Below are positions 8,678 through 18,182 of a DNA stretch of 64,000 nucleotides, piece after piece; within the stretch, counting starts at the first letter, position 1, and every line of letters starts with the position of its first letter. A program made the translations under genes and the position numbers. The notes below the pieces were generated by a model. It did no database searches. It saw nothing but the letters and a program-made list of their open reading frames with translations, and was not told where the DNA came from. Source of the DNA: Streptomyces cavernicola (lineage in GTDB: Bacteria > Actinomycetota > Actinomycetes > Streptomycetales > Streptomycetaceae); contig NZ_JASCIQ010000001.1 in the NCBI RefSeq assembly GCF_029968035.1, positions 348,259-412,258 on the forward strand, read 5' to 3'.

Positions 8678-10177
8678 TCAGTGCTCCGCGGGGACGAACC
8701 GGGCCAGCTCCGCGGCCAGTTCCTCATGCACCCGCGCCTTGAGCAGCGTGCCCTCCGGGAGGTGCTCCTCGGAGATCACCTCGCCCTCGGCGTGCGCACG
8801 GGCGACGAGGCCGCCCTGCGTGTACGGGAGCAGCGCCTCGATCTCGATCTCCGGGCGCGGCAGTTCGGCGTCGATGAGCCCGAGGAGCTCGTCGATGCCG
8901 TCGCCCGTGCGGGCCGAGACCACGATCGCGTGCCGCTCGGCGCGCAGGAGGCGCTGCAGCACCAACGGGTCGGCCGCGTCCGCCTTGTTGACCACGACGA
9001 TCTCGGGGACGTCCGTCGCACCGACGTCCCTGATCACCTCGCGCACGGCGGCCAGCTGCTCCTCCGGCACGGGGTGCGAGCCGTCGACCACGTGCAGGAT
9101 CAGGTCGGAGTCGCCGACCTCCTCCATCGTGGAGCGGAACGCCTCGACCAGGTGGTGCGGCAGGTGGCGGACGAACCCGACCGTGTCGGCCAGGGTGTAG
9201 AGCCGCCCGCTCGGGGTCTCCGCGCGGCGGACGGTGGGGTCGAGGGTGGCGAACAGCGCGTTCTCCACCAGGACGCCCGCGCCCGTCAGGCGGTTGAGCA
9301 GCGAGGACTTGCCGGCGTTGGTGTAGCCCGCGATGGCGACCGAGGGGATCTTGTTACGCCGGCGCTCCTGGCGCTTGACGTCGCGGCCGGTCTTCATCGC
9401 CGCGATCTCCCGGCGCATCTTCGCCATCTTCTCGCGGATCCGACGCCGGTCGGTCTCGATCTTGGTCTCACCGGGACCACGCGTGGCCATGCCGCCACCG
9501 CCGCCGCCACCCATCTGCCGGGACAGCGACTGACCCCAGCCGCGGAGCCTCGGCAGCATGTACTGCATCTGTGCCAGAGCGACCTGCGCCTTGCCCTCTC
9601 GGGACTTGGCGTGCTGGGCGAAGATGTCGAGGATCAGCGCCGTGCGGTCCACGACCTTGACCTTGACGACGTCCTCGAGGTGGATGAGCTGGCCGGGGCT
9701 GAGCTCACCGTCGCAGACGACGGTGTCGGCTCCGGTCTCCAGGACGATGTCCCGCAGCTCCATGGCCTTGCCCGAGCCGATGTACGTCGCGGGGTCCGGC
9801 TTGTCGCGGCGCTGGAAGACGCCGTCGAGCACGAGGGCGCCCGCCGTCTCCGCGAGGGCGGCGAGCTCCGCGAGGGAGTTCTCCGCGTCCTGCAGCGTGC
9901 CGGTGGTCCACACCCCGACGAGCACGACCCGCTCCAGGCGGAGCTGGCGGTACTCGACCTCGGTGACGTCTTCGAGCTCGGTGGAGAGGCCCGCCACACG
10001 ACGCAGAGCCGCACGCTCGGAGCGGTCCAGCTGCTCGCCGTCCCGCGCTCCGTCGATCTCGTGGCTCCAGGCGACGTCCTCTTCCATCAGGGCATCGGCC
10101 CGAAGTCCTTCGGGGAGGTTCTGCGCGGTGCTCTGGCGGTCCTGCGCGTCCTGGGAAGGGGAAGAAGAGGAGGTCAT
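8678..10177 (-). CDS. hflX: GTPase HflX
   Basis: Ribosome-associated GTPase HflX, which splits or rescues stalled 70S ribosomes under stress. The 499-residue protein has the N-terminal HflX domain with the typical TYIGSGKAMEL motif (131-141), a glycine-rich loop (MGGGGGGGM) followed by GPGETKIETDRRRI, and a G domain with G1 GYTNAGKS (284-291), G3 DTVGF and G4 NKAD. The ATG at 10177 has AAGGA upstream, so the longer open frame to 10246 is not used. It converges with the peptidase pair and is separated from them by a strong hairpin. Confidence 0.95.
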   Translation of the reverse strand: MTSSSSPSQDAQDRQSTAQNLPEGLRADALMEEDVAWSHEIDGARDGEQLDRSERAALRRVAGLSTELEDVTEVEYRQLRLERVVLVGVWTTGTLQDAENSLAELAALAETAGALVLDGVFQRRDKPDPATYIGSGKAMELRDIVLETGADTVVCDGELSPGQLIHLEDVVKVKVVDRTALILDIFAQHAKSREGKAQVALAQMQYMLPRLRGWGQSLSRQMGGGGGGGMATRGPGETKIETDRRRIREKMAKMRREIAAMKTGRDVKRQERRRNKIPSVAIAGYTNAGKSSLLNRLTGAGVLVENALFATLDPTVRRAETPSGRLYTLADTVGFVRHLPHHLVEAFRSTMEEVGDSDLILHVVDGSHPVPEEQLAAVREVIRDVGATDVPEIVVVNKADAADPLVLQRLLRAERHAIVVSARTGDGIDELLGLIDAELPRPEIEIEALLPYTQGGLVARAHAEGEVISEEHLPEGTLLKARVHEELAAELARFVPAEH

Positions 10178-10373
10178 TGGATCCTTACGTCGTTGGGAAG
10201 GGGGGACTGCCCGACGCGGGCGGTCCTCGTAGGGGTCAACGTGCACCTGGCCCGGGAGATTCCCGGCCGACCGCGCCGCCGACCCGAAGATGGTCTCACG
10301 GCACGCCCCGTCTCGGCATCCGGCTTTTCCGGTGCGTACGAAGGGTCCGGTTCGGTCTGTGGAGCCGCCCGGC

Positions 10374-11888
10374 TCATCCGGTCTCGCCGTGGGAGTGCGC
10401 GGGTGCGGCCGCGCGTGCGGCGGGCTTGCCCTTGGCGGTCGGGGCGAGGGGCTTCCAGTCGGGGTGGCCGGGCATGGGCGGCGTCTTCTTGCCGTACAGC
10501 CAGGCCTCGAAGAAGGCGCTCAGGTCGCGGCCGGAGACGGACGAGGCGAGGCGGGTGAAGTCCTCGGTGGTCGCGGTGGAGTCCTCGTGCCGCTCGACCC
10601 AGGCGCGCTCCAGGCGCTCGAAGGCGGCGTGGCCGATCTCCTGGCGCAGCGCGTACAGGACGAGGGCGCTGCCGTCGTAGACGACCGGGCGGAACAGGCT
10701 GATCTTCTTGCCGGGTTCGGGGGCCTTCGGCGCGGCGGGCGGGCCGCCCTCGGCGCGCCAGCGGTCGGAGAGGCGGTGGGCCTCCTTCATCCGCTTCTGC
10801 ATCGGCTGCTCGGCGTGCTCCTCGGCGTAGAGCGCCTCGTACCAGGTCGCGTGCCCCTCGTTGAGCCACAGGTCGGACCAGGTACGGGGGCTGACGCTGT
10901 TGCCGAACCACTGGTGGGCCAGCTCGTGGACCATGATCGCTTCGACGTACCAGTCCGGATACCCGGACTCGGTGAAGAGCCGGCGCTCGAACAGCGACAG
11001 GGTCTGGGTCTCCAGCTCGAAGCCGGTGGTGGCGTCCGCGATCAGCACGCCGTACGTCTCGAAGGGGTAGCGGCCGACCTTCTCCTCCATCCAGGAGATC
11101 TGGTCCGGCGTCTTCTTCAGCCACGGTTCGAGCTTCTCGCGGTCCTTGCTCTGCACCACGTCCCGTACGGGCAGCCCGTGCGGCCCCTCGCGCCGCAGGA
11201 CCGCCGAGCGGCCGATGCTGACCTGCGCGAGCTCGGTGGCCATGGGGTGCTGGGTGCGGTACGTCCACGTGGTGTCCTGCGCGCCCGCGCGGCGCCCGGC
11301 GGGCAACCCGTTGGCGACCGCCGTCAGTTCCTTGGGCGCGGTGATCCGGAAGGTGAAGAAGGCCTTGTCGGACGGGTGGTCGTTGGAGGGGAACACCCGG
11401 TGGGCGGCGTCGGCCTGGTTGGCCATGGCGAGGCCGTCGCTGGTGCGCACCCAGCCGCCGTCGGACTTGCCCGCCGGGTCGCTGGTGTGGCGCACGGTGA
11501 TGCGCAGCGCGCCGCCCCGCACGATCGGCCGCACGGGCGTGACCACGAGGTCCTCGCCGGAGCTCGCGAACTCCGCGCGGACCCCGTTGACCTCGACGGA
11601 GTCGACCTTGCCCTTGGTGAAGTCGAGGTTGATCCGCTCCAGGTGGTCCGTGGCCCGCGCCTGCACGACGGTGACGGCGTCCAACGGCTTGCTGTTGTCG
11701 CCCCCGTAGGCGAGCGAGATGTCGTACGCGGTGACGTCGTACCCCGGGTTGCCGAGGTGCGGGAAGAGGTGGTCGCCGATGCCGCGCGGGGCGACCGGCG
11801 AGGGCGCGCTCGCTGCGAGCAGCGAGACGGACACGGCTGAGGTGGCGGTGGCGAGGAGTGCGGCCCTGATGCGGCGCGAGAGCAACAT
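10374..11888 (-). CDS. Secreted M1-family aminopeptidase
   Basis: Zinc metallopeptidase of family M1, 504 residues. A signal peptide is visible (RRIRAALLATATSAVSVSLLAASA, about residues 5-28), so it is exported. The zinc site is HELAHQW (H321, E322, H325) with the third ligand E344 in NEGHATWYE. The exopeptidase motif usually written GAMEN appears as ELETQT near 291-296. At about half the length of PepN it lacks the large C-terminal helical domain, as is common for secreted short M1 proteins of Streptomyces. It lies between hflX and the RSH gene on the same strand, with 120-200 bp gaps on each side. Confidence 0.88.
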   Translation of the reverse strand: MLLSRRIRAALLATATSAVSVSLLAASAPSPVAPRGIGDHLFPHLGNPGYDVTAYDISLAYGGDNSKPLDAVTVVQARATDHLERINLDFTKGKVDSVEVNGVRAEFASSGEDLVVTPVRPIVRGGALRITVRHTSDPAGKSDGGWVRTSDGLAMANQADAAHRVFPSNDHPSDKAFFTFRITAPKELTAVANGLPAGRRAGAQDTTWTYRTQHPMATELAQVSIGRSAVLRREGPHGLPVRDVVQSKDREKLEPWLKKTPDQISWMEEKVGRYPFETYGVLIADATTGFELETQTLSLFERRLFTESGYPDWYVEAIMVHELAHQWFGNSVSPRTWSDLWLNEGHATWYEALYAEEHAEQPMQKRMKEAHRLSDRWRAEGGPPAAPKAPEPGKKISLFRPVVYDGSALVLYALRQEIGHAAFERLERAWVERHEDSTATTEDFTRLASSVSGRDLSAFFEAWLYGKKTPPMPGHPDWKPLAPTAKGKPAARAAAPAHSHGETG

Positions 11889-12008
11889 GAACCACCGCTA
11901 TCAGCACGGGCCTTGGTTGCCGTGCCGACGCGCGACCGGCCCACCCGAACGAGGTGTTCCGCTACTTCCCGGCGCGGTCGCCGCCTTGCGGCCTTCGCCG
12001 CGCCGCTG

Positions 12009-14174
12009 TCACTGCGCGGCCGCTGCGGATTCCTTGCCGCGCCCCACGTCGTACACCCCGGGCACCTTGCGCATGGCGCGCATCAGGGCGGGGAGCAGGG
12101 CGGCGTCGGGGAGTTGGAGCGTGTACGAGTGCCGGACTCGGCCCTCGACGGGGGGCTCGACGGTGGCCGAGATGATCGCCGCGCCCTCCAGGGAGATGGC
12201 CTCGGTGAGGTCGGCGAGGAGGTGCGGTCGGCCGAAGGACTCGGCGATCAGGGTGACGCGGTACTCGGCGCCGTCGTCGAGCTGCGTCCAGTGCACCGCG
12301 ACGGGCGCGCGCCCCGCGGCCGACATCCGCGCGACCGCCGGACACTCCACGCGGTGCACGGTGACGGCGCCGCCGCGCACGGTGAAGCCGGTGACGGCGT
12401 CGGGCGGGACCGGGGTGCAGCAACCGGCCATGCGGACGGGGGCGTTCGGGTGCTCGTCGACGACGGCGTTGGCCGCGGCGGGGCGCATCGACTCGACGGT
12501 CAGCTGCGGCCGGGGCGCGGCGGCCGCGACGACCGGGCCCTCCGGGTGCGAGCTGAGCCAGCGCCCGATGGCGATGCGCGCCGCGGGCGTACGCGCGTGG
12601 TCCAGCCACTCCGCGTCCGGCCCGGATCCGGTCTCCGGCGGAGCGAGCAGCACATGCACGGTGTCGCCGTCCCGCAGGACCGTACTCAGTGTCACCAGGC
12701 GGCCGTTGACCCGGGCGCCGATGCAGGCGTGGGCCTCCTCGCCGTACTGCGCATAGGCGGCGTCGACGCAGCTGGCGCCGGCGGGGAGGCTGAGCGTGCC
12801 GCCGTCGGTGCGGTAGACGGTGATCTCGCGGTCCTGGGCGAGTTCTTCGCGCAGCGAGCTCCAGAAGGTGTCCGCGTCGGGGGCGGAGCGCTGCCAGTCG
12901 AGGAGGCGGGAGAGCCAGCCGGGGCGGGTGGGGTCGACGCGCTCGCCGTCGGCGCCGTCCTCGTCCGAGCCCGCGTCGTAGGGATTGCCGAGGGCCACCA
13001 CTCCGGCTTCGGCGACCTTGTGCATCTGGTGCGTGCGGATGAGGACTTCGGCGACCTCGCCGTCCCTGCGGGTGACCGCGGTGTGCAGCGATTGGTAGAG
13101 GTTGAACTTGGGGGTGGCGATGAAGTCCTTGAACTCGGAGATCACCGGGGTGAAGCAGGTGTGCAGCTCGCCGAGGACTCCGTAGCAGTCCGCGTCCTCG
13201 TTGACGAGGACGAGGAGGCGGCCGAAGTCGGCGCCGCGGAGCTCGCCGCGTTTGATCCGGGAGCGGTGCACGGACACGAAGTGCCGTGGCCTGATGTGGA
13301 CTTCGGCGGCGATGTCGGCTTCGCGCAGGACGGTGCGGAACTCCTCGGCGAACTCTCCGAGGGGGTCTCCGGCCGCGGCGTTCTCGGCGATGAGGGTACG
13401 GGTCCGCGCGTACTCCTCGGGGTGGAGGATCGCGAAGACCAGGTCCTCCAGCTCGGACTTCAGGGCCTGGACGCCGAGGCGTTCGGCGAGCGGGATGAGG
13501 ACGTCGCGGGTGACCTTGGCGATGCGGGCCTGTTTCTCGGGGCGCATCACGCCCAGAGTGCGCATGTTGTGCAGGCGGTCGGCGAGCTTGATGGACATCA
13601 CGCGGACGTCGTTGCCGGTGGCGACGAGCATCTTGCGGAAGGTCTCGGGCTCGGCCGCCGCGCCGTAGTCGACCTTCTCCAGTTTGGTGACGCCGTCGAC
13701 GATGAAGCAGACCTCGGCGCCGAACTCCTCGCGTACCTGATCGAGCGTCACCTCGGTGTCCTCGACGGTGTCGTGGAGCAGCGAGGCGGTCAACGTCGTT
13801 GTCTCCGCGCCGAGTTCGGCGAGGATCAGCGTCACGGCGAGGGGGTGCGTGATGTAGGGCTCGCCGCTCTTGCGCATCTGGCCGCGGTGCGAGGACTCGG
13901 CGAGGAGATAGGCGCGGCGCAGCGGCTCCAGGTCGGCCTCGGGGTGGTGGGCGCGGTGGGCATCGGCCACATGGCCGATCGCGTCCGGGAGGCGGCCGCG
14001 GGAGGTCGAGCCGAGGAGTGCGGCCAGGCCGAGGCGGCGCAGATCGATGCGGGGGCGCCCGCGCCTGCGGGGGCTCGCGGCGGGCGTGGCGGCCGCGGGG
14101 GCGGCCTGCCCGTCCACGGCATCGGCGCTGTTCGGGGCGGGGCGCGCCGCAGTGCTCGATCCGTCCGCACTCAT
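12009..14174 (-). CDS. rshA: RelA/SpoT homologue (RshA-like)
   Basis: Long (p)ppGpp enzyme of 721 residues. The HD hydrolase domain looks intact: H110 (THPLAV), HD at 134-135 (LLHDTVEDT) and N203 (ADRLHNMRT). The synthetase domain (about 295-400) keeps RPRHFVS, D316, YQSLHT and E376 in AEVLIRT, but the conserved AVRI arginine aligns with Leu321 and the RKM lysine with Ser305, so synthesis may be weak or absent. TGS (about 435-520) and C-terminal ACT domains follow. Streptomyces carries a second canonical relA elsewhere; this locus corresponds to the one called rshA in S. coelicolor (recalled). It lies upstream of the M1 peptidase gene and downstream of dapF on the same strand. Confidence 0.87.
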   Translation of the reverse strand: MSADGSSTAARPAPNSADAVDGQAAPAAATPAASPRRRGRPRIDLRRLGLAALLGSTSRGRLPDAIGHVADAHRAHHPEADLEPLRRAYLLAESSHRGQMRKSGEPYITHPLAVTLILAELGAETTTLTASLLHDTVEDTEVTLDQVREEFGAEVCFIVDGVTKLEKVDYGAAAEPETFRKMLVATGNDVRVMSIKLADRLHNMRTLGVMRPEKQARIAKVTRDVLIPLAERLGVQALKSELEDLVFAILHPEEYARTRTLIAENAAAGDPLGEFAEEFRTVLREADIAAEVHIRPRHFVSVHRSRIKRGELRGADFGRLLVLVNEDADCYGVLGELHTCFTPVISEFKDFIATPKFNLYQSLHTAVTRRDGEVAEVLIRTHQMHKVAEAGVVALGNPYDAGSDEDGADGERVDPTRPGWLSRLLDWQRSAPDADTFWSSLREELAQDREITVYRTDGGTLSLPAGASCVDAAYAQYGEEAHACIGARVNGRLVTLSTVLRDGDTVHVLLAPPETGSGPDAEWLDHARTPAARIAIGRWLSSHPEGPVVAAAAPRPQLTVESMRPAAANAVVDEHPNAPVRMAGCCTPVPPDAVTGFTVRGGAVTVHRVECPAVARMSAAGRAPVAVHWTQLDDGAEYRVTLIAESFGRPHLLADLTEAISLEGAAIISATVEPPVEGRVRHSYTLQLPDAALLPALMRAMRKVPGVYDVGRGKESAAAAQ

Positions 14175-14316
14175 GGCAACCTCCGGCAGCTGGACCGGCG
14201 GTCGGGGGCGGGGCGGCGGGTCCCCCCGTTGCCGGTGCTTGATGCTATCGAGCCCATCACGCGCCGCTCACCCGCTCTCGCTCAGCGTGAAGCGGATCAC
14301 CCATTCGAGCGAACGT

Positions 14317-15201
14317 TCACGCAATTCGGGTTTCGATCCACTCGGGGGTGATCTCGCCCTCGGCGACGATCACCGCTGGTCCTGTCATCTCGATCCCTCC
14401 GTCGGTCCGCTCGGTGATCACCAGCGTGCCTCCGGGCAGATCCACCGTGTACGTCGCGGGCTCGCCGGTCGCGGACGGGTTCAGGCCGTCCCGGCGGGCG
14501 GCGGCCACGGCGACCGCGCAGGCGCCGGTGCCGCAGGAGCGGGTCTCGCCGGAACCGCGCTCGTGCACGCGCATGGCGACGTGGCGGGGGCCCCTGTCGA
14601 CCACGAACTCCACGTTCACCCCGTCCGGGTAGACCGTGGCCGGGGTCGTGTCCGGTGCGGCGAAGAGGTTCCCGGCGTGCGCCAGGTCGTCCACGAAGGC
14701 GACGGCGTGCGGGTTGCCCATGTTCACGTTCAGGGCGGGCCAGCTGCGCTCGCCGACGGTGACGGCGGCCTGCTCGGCGGGGAGCTCGGCGCGGCCCATG
14801 GAGACGGTGACGGCGCCCTCGCCATGCGCGTCGGCCTTGGCGATGTGCACCCGCTTCACGCCGCCTCGGGTGGCGACGGCGAGGTCACCGGCCTCGACGT
14901 GGCCGGCGCGCTGGAGGTAGCGGGCGAAGACGCGGACGCCGTTGCCGCACATCTCGGCGATGGAGCCGTCGGCGTTGCGGTAGTCCATGAACCACTCGGC
15001 CTCGTCCGCCAGGTGCCGGGCCTCGGGGTGGGCGGCGGAGCGCACGACGTGCAGCAGGCCGTCTCCGCCGATGCCCGCGCGCCGGTCGCACAGCGCGGCG
15101 ACCGCCGTGGCGGGCAGGTCGATGGCGTTGTCCGGGTCGGGCACGATCACGAAGTCGTTCTCGGTGCCGTGGCCCTTGAGGAAGGCGATCCGCGTGCTCA
15201 T
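14317..15201 (-). CDS. dapF: Diaminopimelate epimerase
   Basis: Converts LL- to meso-diaminopimelate in lysine and peptidoglycan synthesis; 294 residues, normal length. The two catalytic cysteines are visible in EMCGNGVR and RSCGTGA. The N-terminal block FLKGHGTENDFV is typical of the family. In Streptomyces, whose cell wall contains LL-DAP, the enzyme serves mainly lysine synthesis (known). The ATG start fits. The gene lies between the RSH gene (142 bp downstream) and a membrane-protein gene on the same strand. Confidence 0.95.
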   Translation of the reverse strand: MSTRIAFLKGHGTENDFVIVPDPDNAIDLPATAVAALCDRRAGIGGDGLLHVVRSAAHPEARHLADEAEWFMDYRNADGSIAEMCGNGVRVFARYLQRAGHVEAGDLAVATRGGVKRVHIAKADAHGEGAVTVSMGRAELPAEQAAVTVGERSWPALNVNMGNPHAVAFVDDLAHAGNLFAAPDTTPATVYPDGVNVEFVVDRGPRHVAMRVHERGSGETRSCGTGACAVAVAAARRDGLNPSATGEPATYTVDLPGGTLVITERTDGGIEMTGPAVIVAEGEITPEWIETRIA

Positions 15202-15345
15202 TCCTCGATGTTACGGCCTGCCGCGGAAAGCCCTCGCCCGGCCTGTGGATAGCAGTGATTCCGCTTACGGCACGGCATCCGGGATGCACGGAACGTACGG
15301 AAAATGCCGGTTTCAGGCCCTTCGCGACGGAGGTGGGCGGCCGGC

Positions 15346-15885
15346 TCAGCGCAGTCGGGCCACGCGCCACACGGCGAGGACCGCGAGGGCGGCGACGACC
15401 ACGGCGTAGAGGGCGATCACGCGCCAGTCGGGGCGGCGGCCGGAGCCTCGCCCCGGCAGGCCGGGCCAGGTGTGGCCGACGCGGCGGGCGGCCATCATGC
15501 CCCAGCCCGCGGCGCAGCAGCACAGCAGCAGTCCGAGCATCGCGACGACCGGGCCGCCCTCGCCGAACTCGAAGGCGAGCGGGAAGGCGAACATCAGCGA
15601 GCCGGTCGCGGCGAGGATCACGATGGGGGCGAGCTGCCAGATCCGCAGCCGACGGCGCGGCCGCAGCTCGACCTCGACCTCGGATCCCGTGACGCCGTCG
15701 GGACCGGACTCGCCCAGGTCACCGAGCTCGTCGGGGCCGTCCGCGACGACGCCGTCGGGGGTCGTACGGGGCCCGTCGTCGGCAGTGGGCAGGGGGCCGT
15801 CGGCAGGCGTGCGCGGACGGTCAGGAGCGTCGGGACTGAGCGGTCCCGGTTCCTCGTGTGCGGTGTCGCGAGGGCCGGCCTCCAT
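15346..15885 (-). CDS. Conserved hypothetical membrane protein
   Basis: About 179 residues. The first 80 are hydrophilic, rich in Pro, Asp and Gly, and low in complexity. The C-terminal half has three hydrophobic segments: around LAPIVILAATGSLMFAFPLA, then VVAMLGLLLCCCAAGWGMM, then VIALYAVVVAALAVLAV. No catalytic motif is seen. The ATG at 15885 has GGGAGG 11 bases upstream; a GTG 6 bases earlier or one at 15942 are alternatives. It sits between miaA and dapF on the same strand. Function is unknown. Confidence 0.75.
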   Translation of the reverse strand: MEAGPRDTAHEEPGPLSPDAPDRPRTPADGPLPTADDGPRTTPDGVVADGPDELGDLGESGPDGVTGSEVEVELRPRRRLRIWQLAPIVILAATGSLMFAFPLAFEFGEGGPVVAMLGLLLCCCAAGWGMMAARRVGHTWPGLPGRGSGRRPDWRVIALYAVVVAALAVLAVWRVARLR

Positions 15886-15992
15886 CGCCACGCGCCCTCC
15901 CAACTCGGCTCCACTGGCTCGATCGAAGCTTGATGATGGCACGCCCCCAGGAGCCTGGATGACCGCCGGAGCGTCCCGATGCCATCACGTGA

Positions 15993-16931
15993 TCAGGCTG
16001 TAACCGCTCGTTCGACCAACGCCAGGGCGTGCTCCGGGAGTTCCCCGCGGTCGGCTGCCGCGCCGCTGAGCCAGTGCACGCGCGGATCCCGCCGGAACCA
16101 GGAGTCCTGGCGGCGCGCGAAGCGCTTGGTGGCGCGGACCGTCTCGGCGCGCGCCTCGTCCTCGGTGCACTCTCCGGCGAGCGCCGCGAGGACCTGCTGG
16201 TAACCGAGCGCGCGGGAGGCGGTGCGGCCTTCGCGCAGGCCCTGGGCCTCCAGCGTGCGCACCTCGTCGACGAGGCCGTCGGCCCACATCCGGTCGACGC
16301 GGGCGGCGATCCGCTCGTCGAGCTCGGGCCGCGCCACGTCGACGCCGATCTGCACGGTGTCGTAGACGGAGTCGTGCCCGGGGAGGTTCGCCGTGAAGGG
16401 GCGGCCGGTGATCTCGATGACCTCAAGAGCGCGCACGATACGGCGGCCGTTGCTGGGCAGGATCGCCTTGGCGGCCTCCGGGTCGGCGACGGCGAGCCGC
16501 GCGTGCAGGTCGCCGGGGCCGCGCAGGGTCAGCTCCTCCTCCAGGGCGGCGCGGACCTCGGGGTCGGTGCCGGGGAACTCCAATTGGTCGACCGCGCCCC
16601 GGACGTAGAGCCCCGAGCCGCCTACGAGGATCGGCCAGCGGCCCGCGGCGAGCAGCCGGTCGATCTCCGCGCGGGCGAGCTTCTGGTACTCGGCGACGCT
16701 GGCCGCGACCGTCACGTCCCAGATGTCGAGGAGGTGGTGCGGGACTCCGGCGCGCTCCTCGGGGGTCAGCTTCGCGGTGCCGATGTCCATCCCCCGATAC
16801 AGCTGCATCGAGTCGGCGTTGACGACCTCGCCGCCGAGCCGTTGGGCGAGGAAGACGCCGAGATCGGACTTGCCGGCCGCGGTGGGGCCGACGACGGCGA
16901 TGACCCGGGGGGTGGTTGCTGCGCTGCTCAC
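15993..16931 (-). CDS. miaA: tRNA dimethylallyltransferase
   Basis: Adds the dimethylallyl group to A37 of tRNAs reading UNN codons; the product is the substrate of MiaB encoded nearby. The P-loop GPTAAGKS lies near the N-terminus, followed by DSMQLYRGMDIGTAK and LVGGSGLYVRG motifs. The GTG at 16931 has GGGAGA upstream and gives 312 residues, the usual size; the longer open frame to 17309 is not needed. A small antitoxin-like gene is transcribed divergently from the upstream side. Confidence 0.95.
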   Translation of the reverse strand: MSSAATTPRVIAVVGPTAAGKSDLGVFLAQRLGGEVVNADSMQLYRGMDIGTAKLTPEERAGVPHHLLDIWDVTVAASVAEYQKLARAEIDRLLAAGRWPILVGGSGLYVRGAVDQLEFPGTDPEVRAALEEELTLRGPGDLHARLAVADPEAAKAILPSNGRRIVRALEVIEITGRPFTANLPGHDSVYDTVQIGVDVARPELDERIAARVDRMWADGLVDEVRTLEAQGLREGRTASRALGYQQVLAALAGECTEDEARAETVRATKRFARRQDSWFRRDPRVHWLSGAAADRGELPEHALALVERAVTA

Positions 16932-17117
16932 CGCCCCAGTCTCCCAAACCCGGACCCCCGCCCACGAACGCGATACGGGCGCATCGGTACCGCCGCCGAG
17001 AGCGGACCCCACGAGCGGCGCAACCTGCCGCTCCGACCCACGCACGTTTTCGCCCGTACGAGTACGTTTGGAGTGGATATGGCAAGGCCGTTCACGGCCG
17101 TGACGAAGAGGTGGGAC

Positions 17118-17408
17118 ATGGGCCTCCTGGACAAGATGAAAGCCAAGCTCGGCCCGGCCAAGGACAAGGCCGTGGGCCTCGCCAAGGAGCACGAGGAGAA
17201 GATCGACCACGGCCTGGACAAGGTCGCGCGGACGGTCGACCAGAAGACCAAGGGCAAGTACAGCGAGAAGATCCAGTCCGGCACGGGCCGGGCCAAGGAG
17301 GGCCTGCACAAGTTCGCCGGCAAGGACGACGGGACGGGCGGGACGCAGGGGACGGACGACACCGGCACGCCTCCGGCACCGGGCGCGGGCGGGCCTCCGG
17401 CGGGTTAG
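17118..17408 (+). CDS. Small antitoxin-like protein, MT0933/Rv0909 type
   Basis: A 96-residue charged helical protein beginning MGLLDKMKAKLGPAKDKA, with KIDHGLDKVARTVDQKTKGKYS in the middle and a Gly/Pro/Thr-rich tail. This pattern matches the MT0933-like antitoxin family (PF14013 as recalled). The ATG at 17118 is preceded by GAAGAGG; an in-frame ATG at 17079 lacks such a site. No adjacent toxin gene of the Rv0910 (SRPBCC) type is present, so it is an orphan, and the antitoxin role rests only on family name. It stands alone between miaA and the LigB-like gene and ends in a strong hairpin. Confidence 0.8.
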   Translation: MGLLDKMKAKLGPAKDKAVGLAKEHEEKIDHGLDKVARTVDQKTKGKYSEKIQSGTGRAKEGLHKFAGKDDGTGGTQGTDDTGTPPAPGAGGPPAG

Positions 17409-17419
17409 CCGCAGGTCAC

Positions 17420-17459
17420 CGACGCCGGAGGGGCTGATGCGTCAGCGCCTCCGGCGTCG
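17420..17459. terminator. Bidirectional terminator
   Basis: A long stem pairs 17420-17437 with 17442-17459 with a single G/G mismatch and a 4-base loop. It separates the convergent antitoxin-like and LigB-like genes. Confidence 0.8.
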
Positions 17460-17465
17460 CCGCGT

Positions 17466-18182
17466 TCAGGACCAGGCGGCCACCAAGTACCCCACCCCGT
17501 AAGGCGCTTCGTCGTAGAGCAGCGCTCCGGAGAGGTTCGCGCCCTCGGCTGCGCCCGCGAGGATCTGCCAGGGGGCGCGGCCGGCGACCTTCAGCTCGTA
17601 CGCGAGCTCCGAGTCGAGGGACGTGAGCGCGGCGAGGTCCGCGGCGCCGAGCGCGCGGGCGGCCTCGGCGTCGAAGGCGGCGGCGCGCTCGTCGAGGTAG
17701 CCGGGGGCCTTGAGGGTGCGGCAGGCGCTGCCGTCGCCCATCGCGAGGAGGGCCACGCGCTCGCTCTGCGCGGCGAGTTCGCGTCCCGTCTCCAGGCACC
17801 GCTTGGTCGACAGCGGTTCGCCGACGCCGAGTCCGGTGACGGGCGCGGACGACCAGGCGGCGCGCTCCAGGAGCCAGGCCGCGACGGCGAGGGAGGCCGG
17901 AAGCTCCCGGTCCGCGGGGGCGGCCGCGGCGGCCGGGCCGAGGTGCACGTCGAGGTCGACGCCGAAGCCGCGGAAGCTGCCGCGGGCGCCTTGCGGGTGC
18001 GTGCCGCGGCGGCTCTGCTCGGCCGGGCCGACGACGATCAGGCGGTCCGGGCGGGCGGCGGCGAGCACGGCGACGGCGTCGGCGCAGGCCGTGCGGGCCT
18101 CGGCCAGTTCACCGGCGGCGCCCGCGGCGACCTCCGGCACGAGGAGCGGTGGACAGGGGCAGACGGCTGCGGCTACGAGCAT
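17466..18182 (-). CDS. LigB-like (class III extradiol dioxygenase fold) protein
   Basis: 238 residues, starting with an Ala/Val-rich segment and PCPPLLVPE, then RPDRLIVVGPAEQSRRG. This resembles the class III extradiol dioxygenase catalytic LigB-like family. The iron ligands of true dioxygenases are not obvious, so enzymatic activity is uncertain. From memory a similar gene lies between miaA and miaB in many Streptomyces, hinting at a link to tRNA modification or simply conserved order. ATG start; no clear ribosome site was singled out. Confidence 0.65.
   Translation of the reverse strand: MLVAAAVCPCPPLLVPEVAAGAAGELAEARTACADAVAVLAAARPDRLIVVGPAEQSRRGTHPQGARGSFRGFGVDLDVHLGPAAAAAPADRELPASLAVAAWLLERAAWSSAPVTGLGVGEPLSTKRCLETGRELAAQSERVALLAMGDGSACRTLKAPGYLDERAAAFDAEAARALGAADLAALTSLDSELAYELKVAGRAPWQILAGAAEGANLSGALLYDEAPYGVGYLVAAWS

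Noticed and set aside
14280..14330. LexA-type site near GCGAACGTTCACGC between dapF and the RSH gene
   Set aside because: The GAAC and GTTC halves lack the 4-base spacer needed for LexA.
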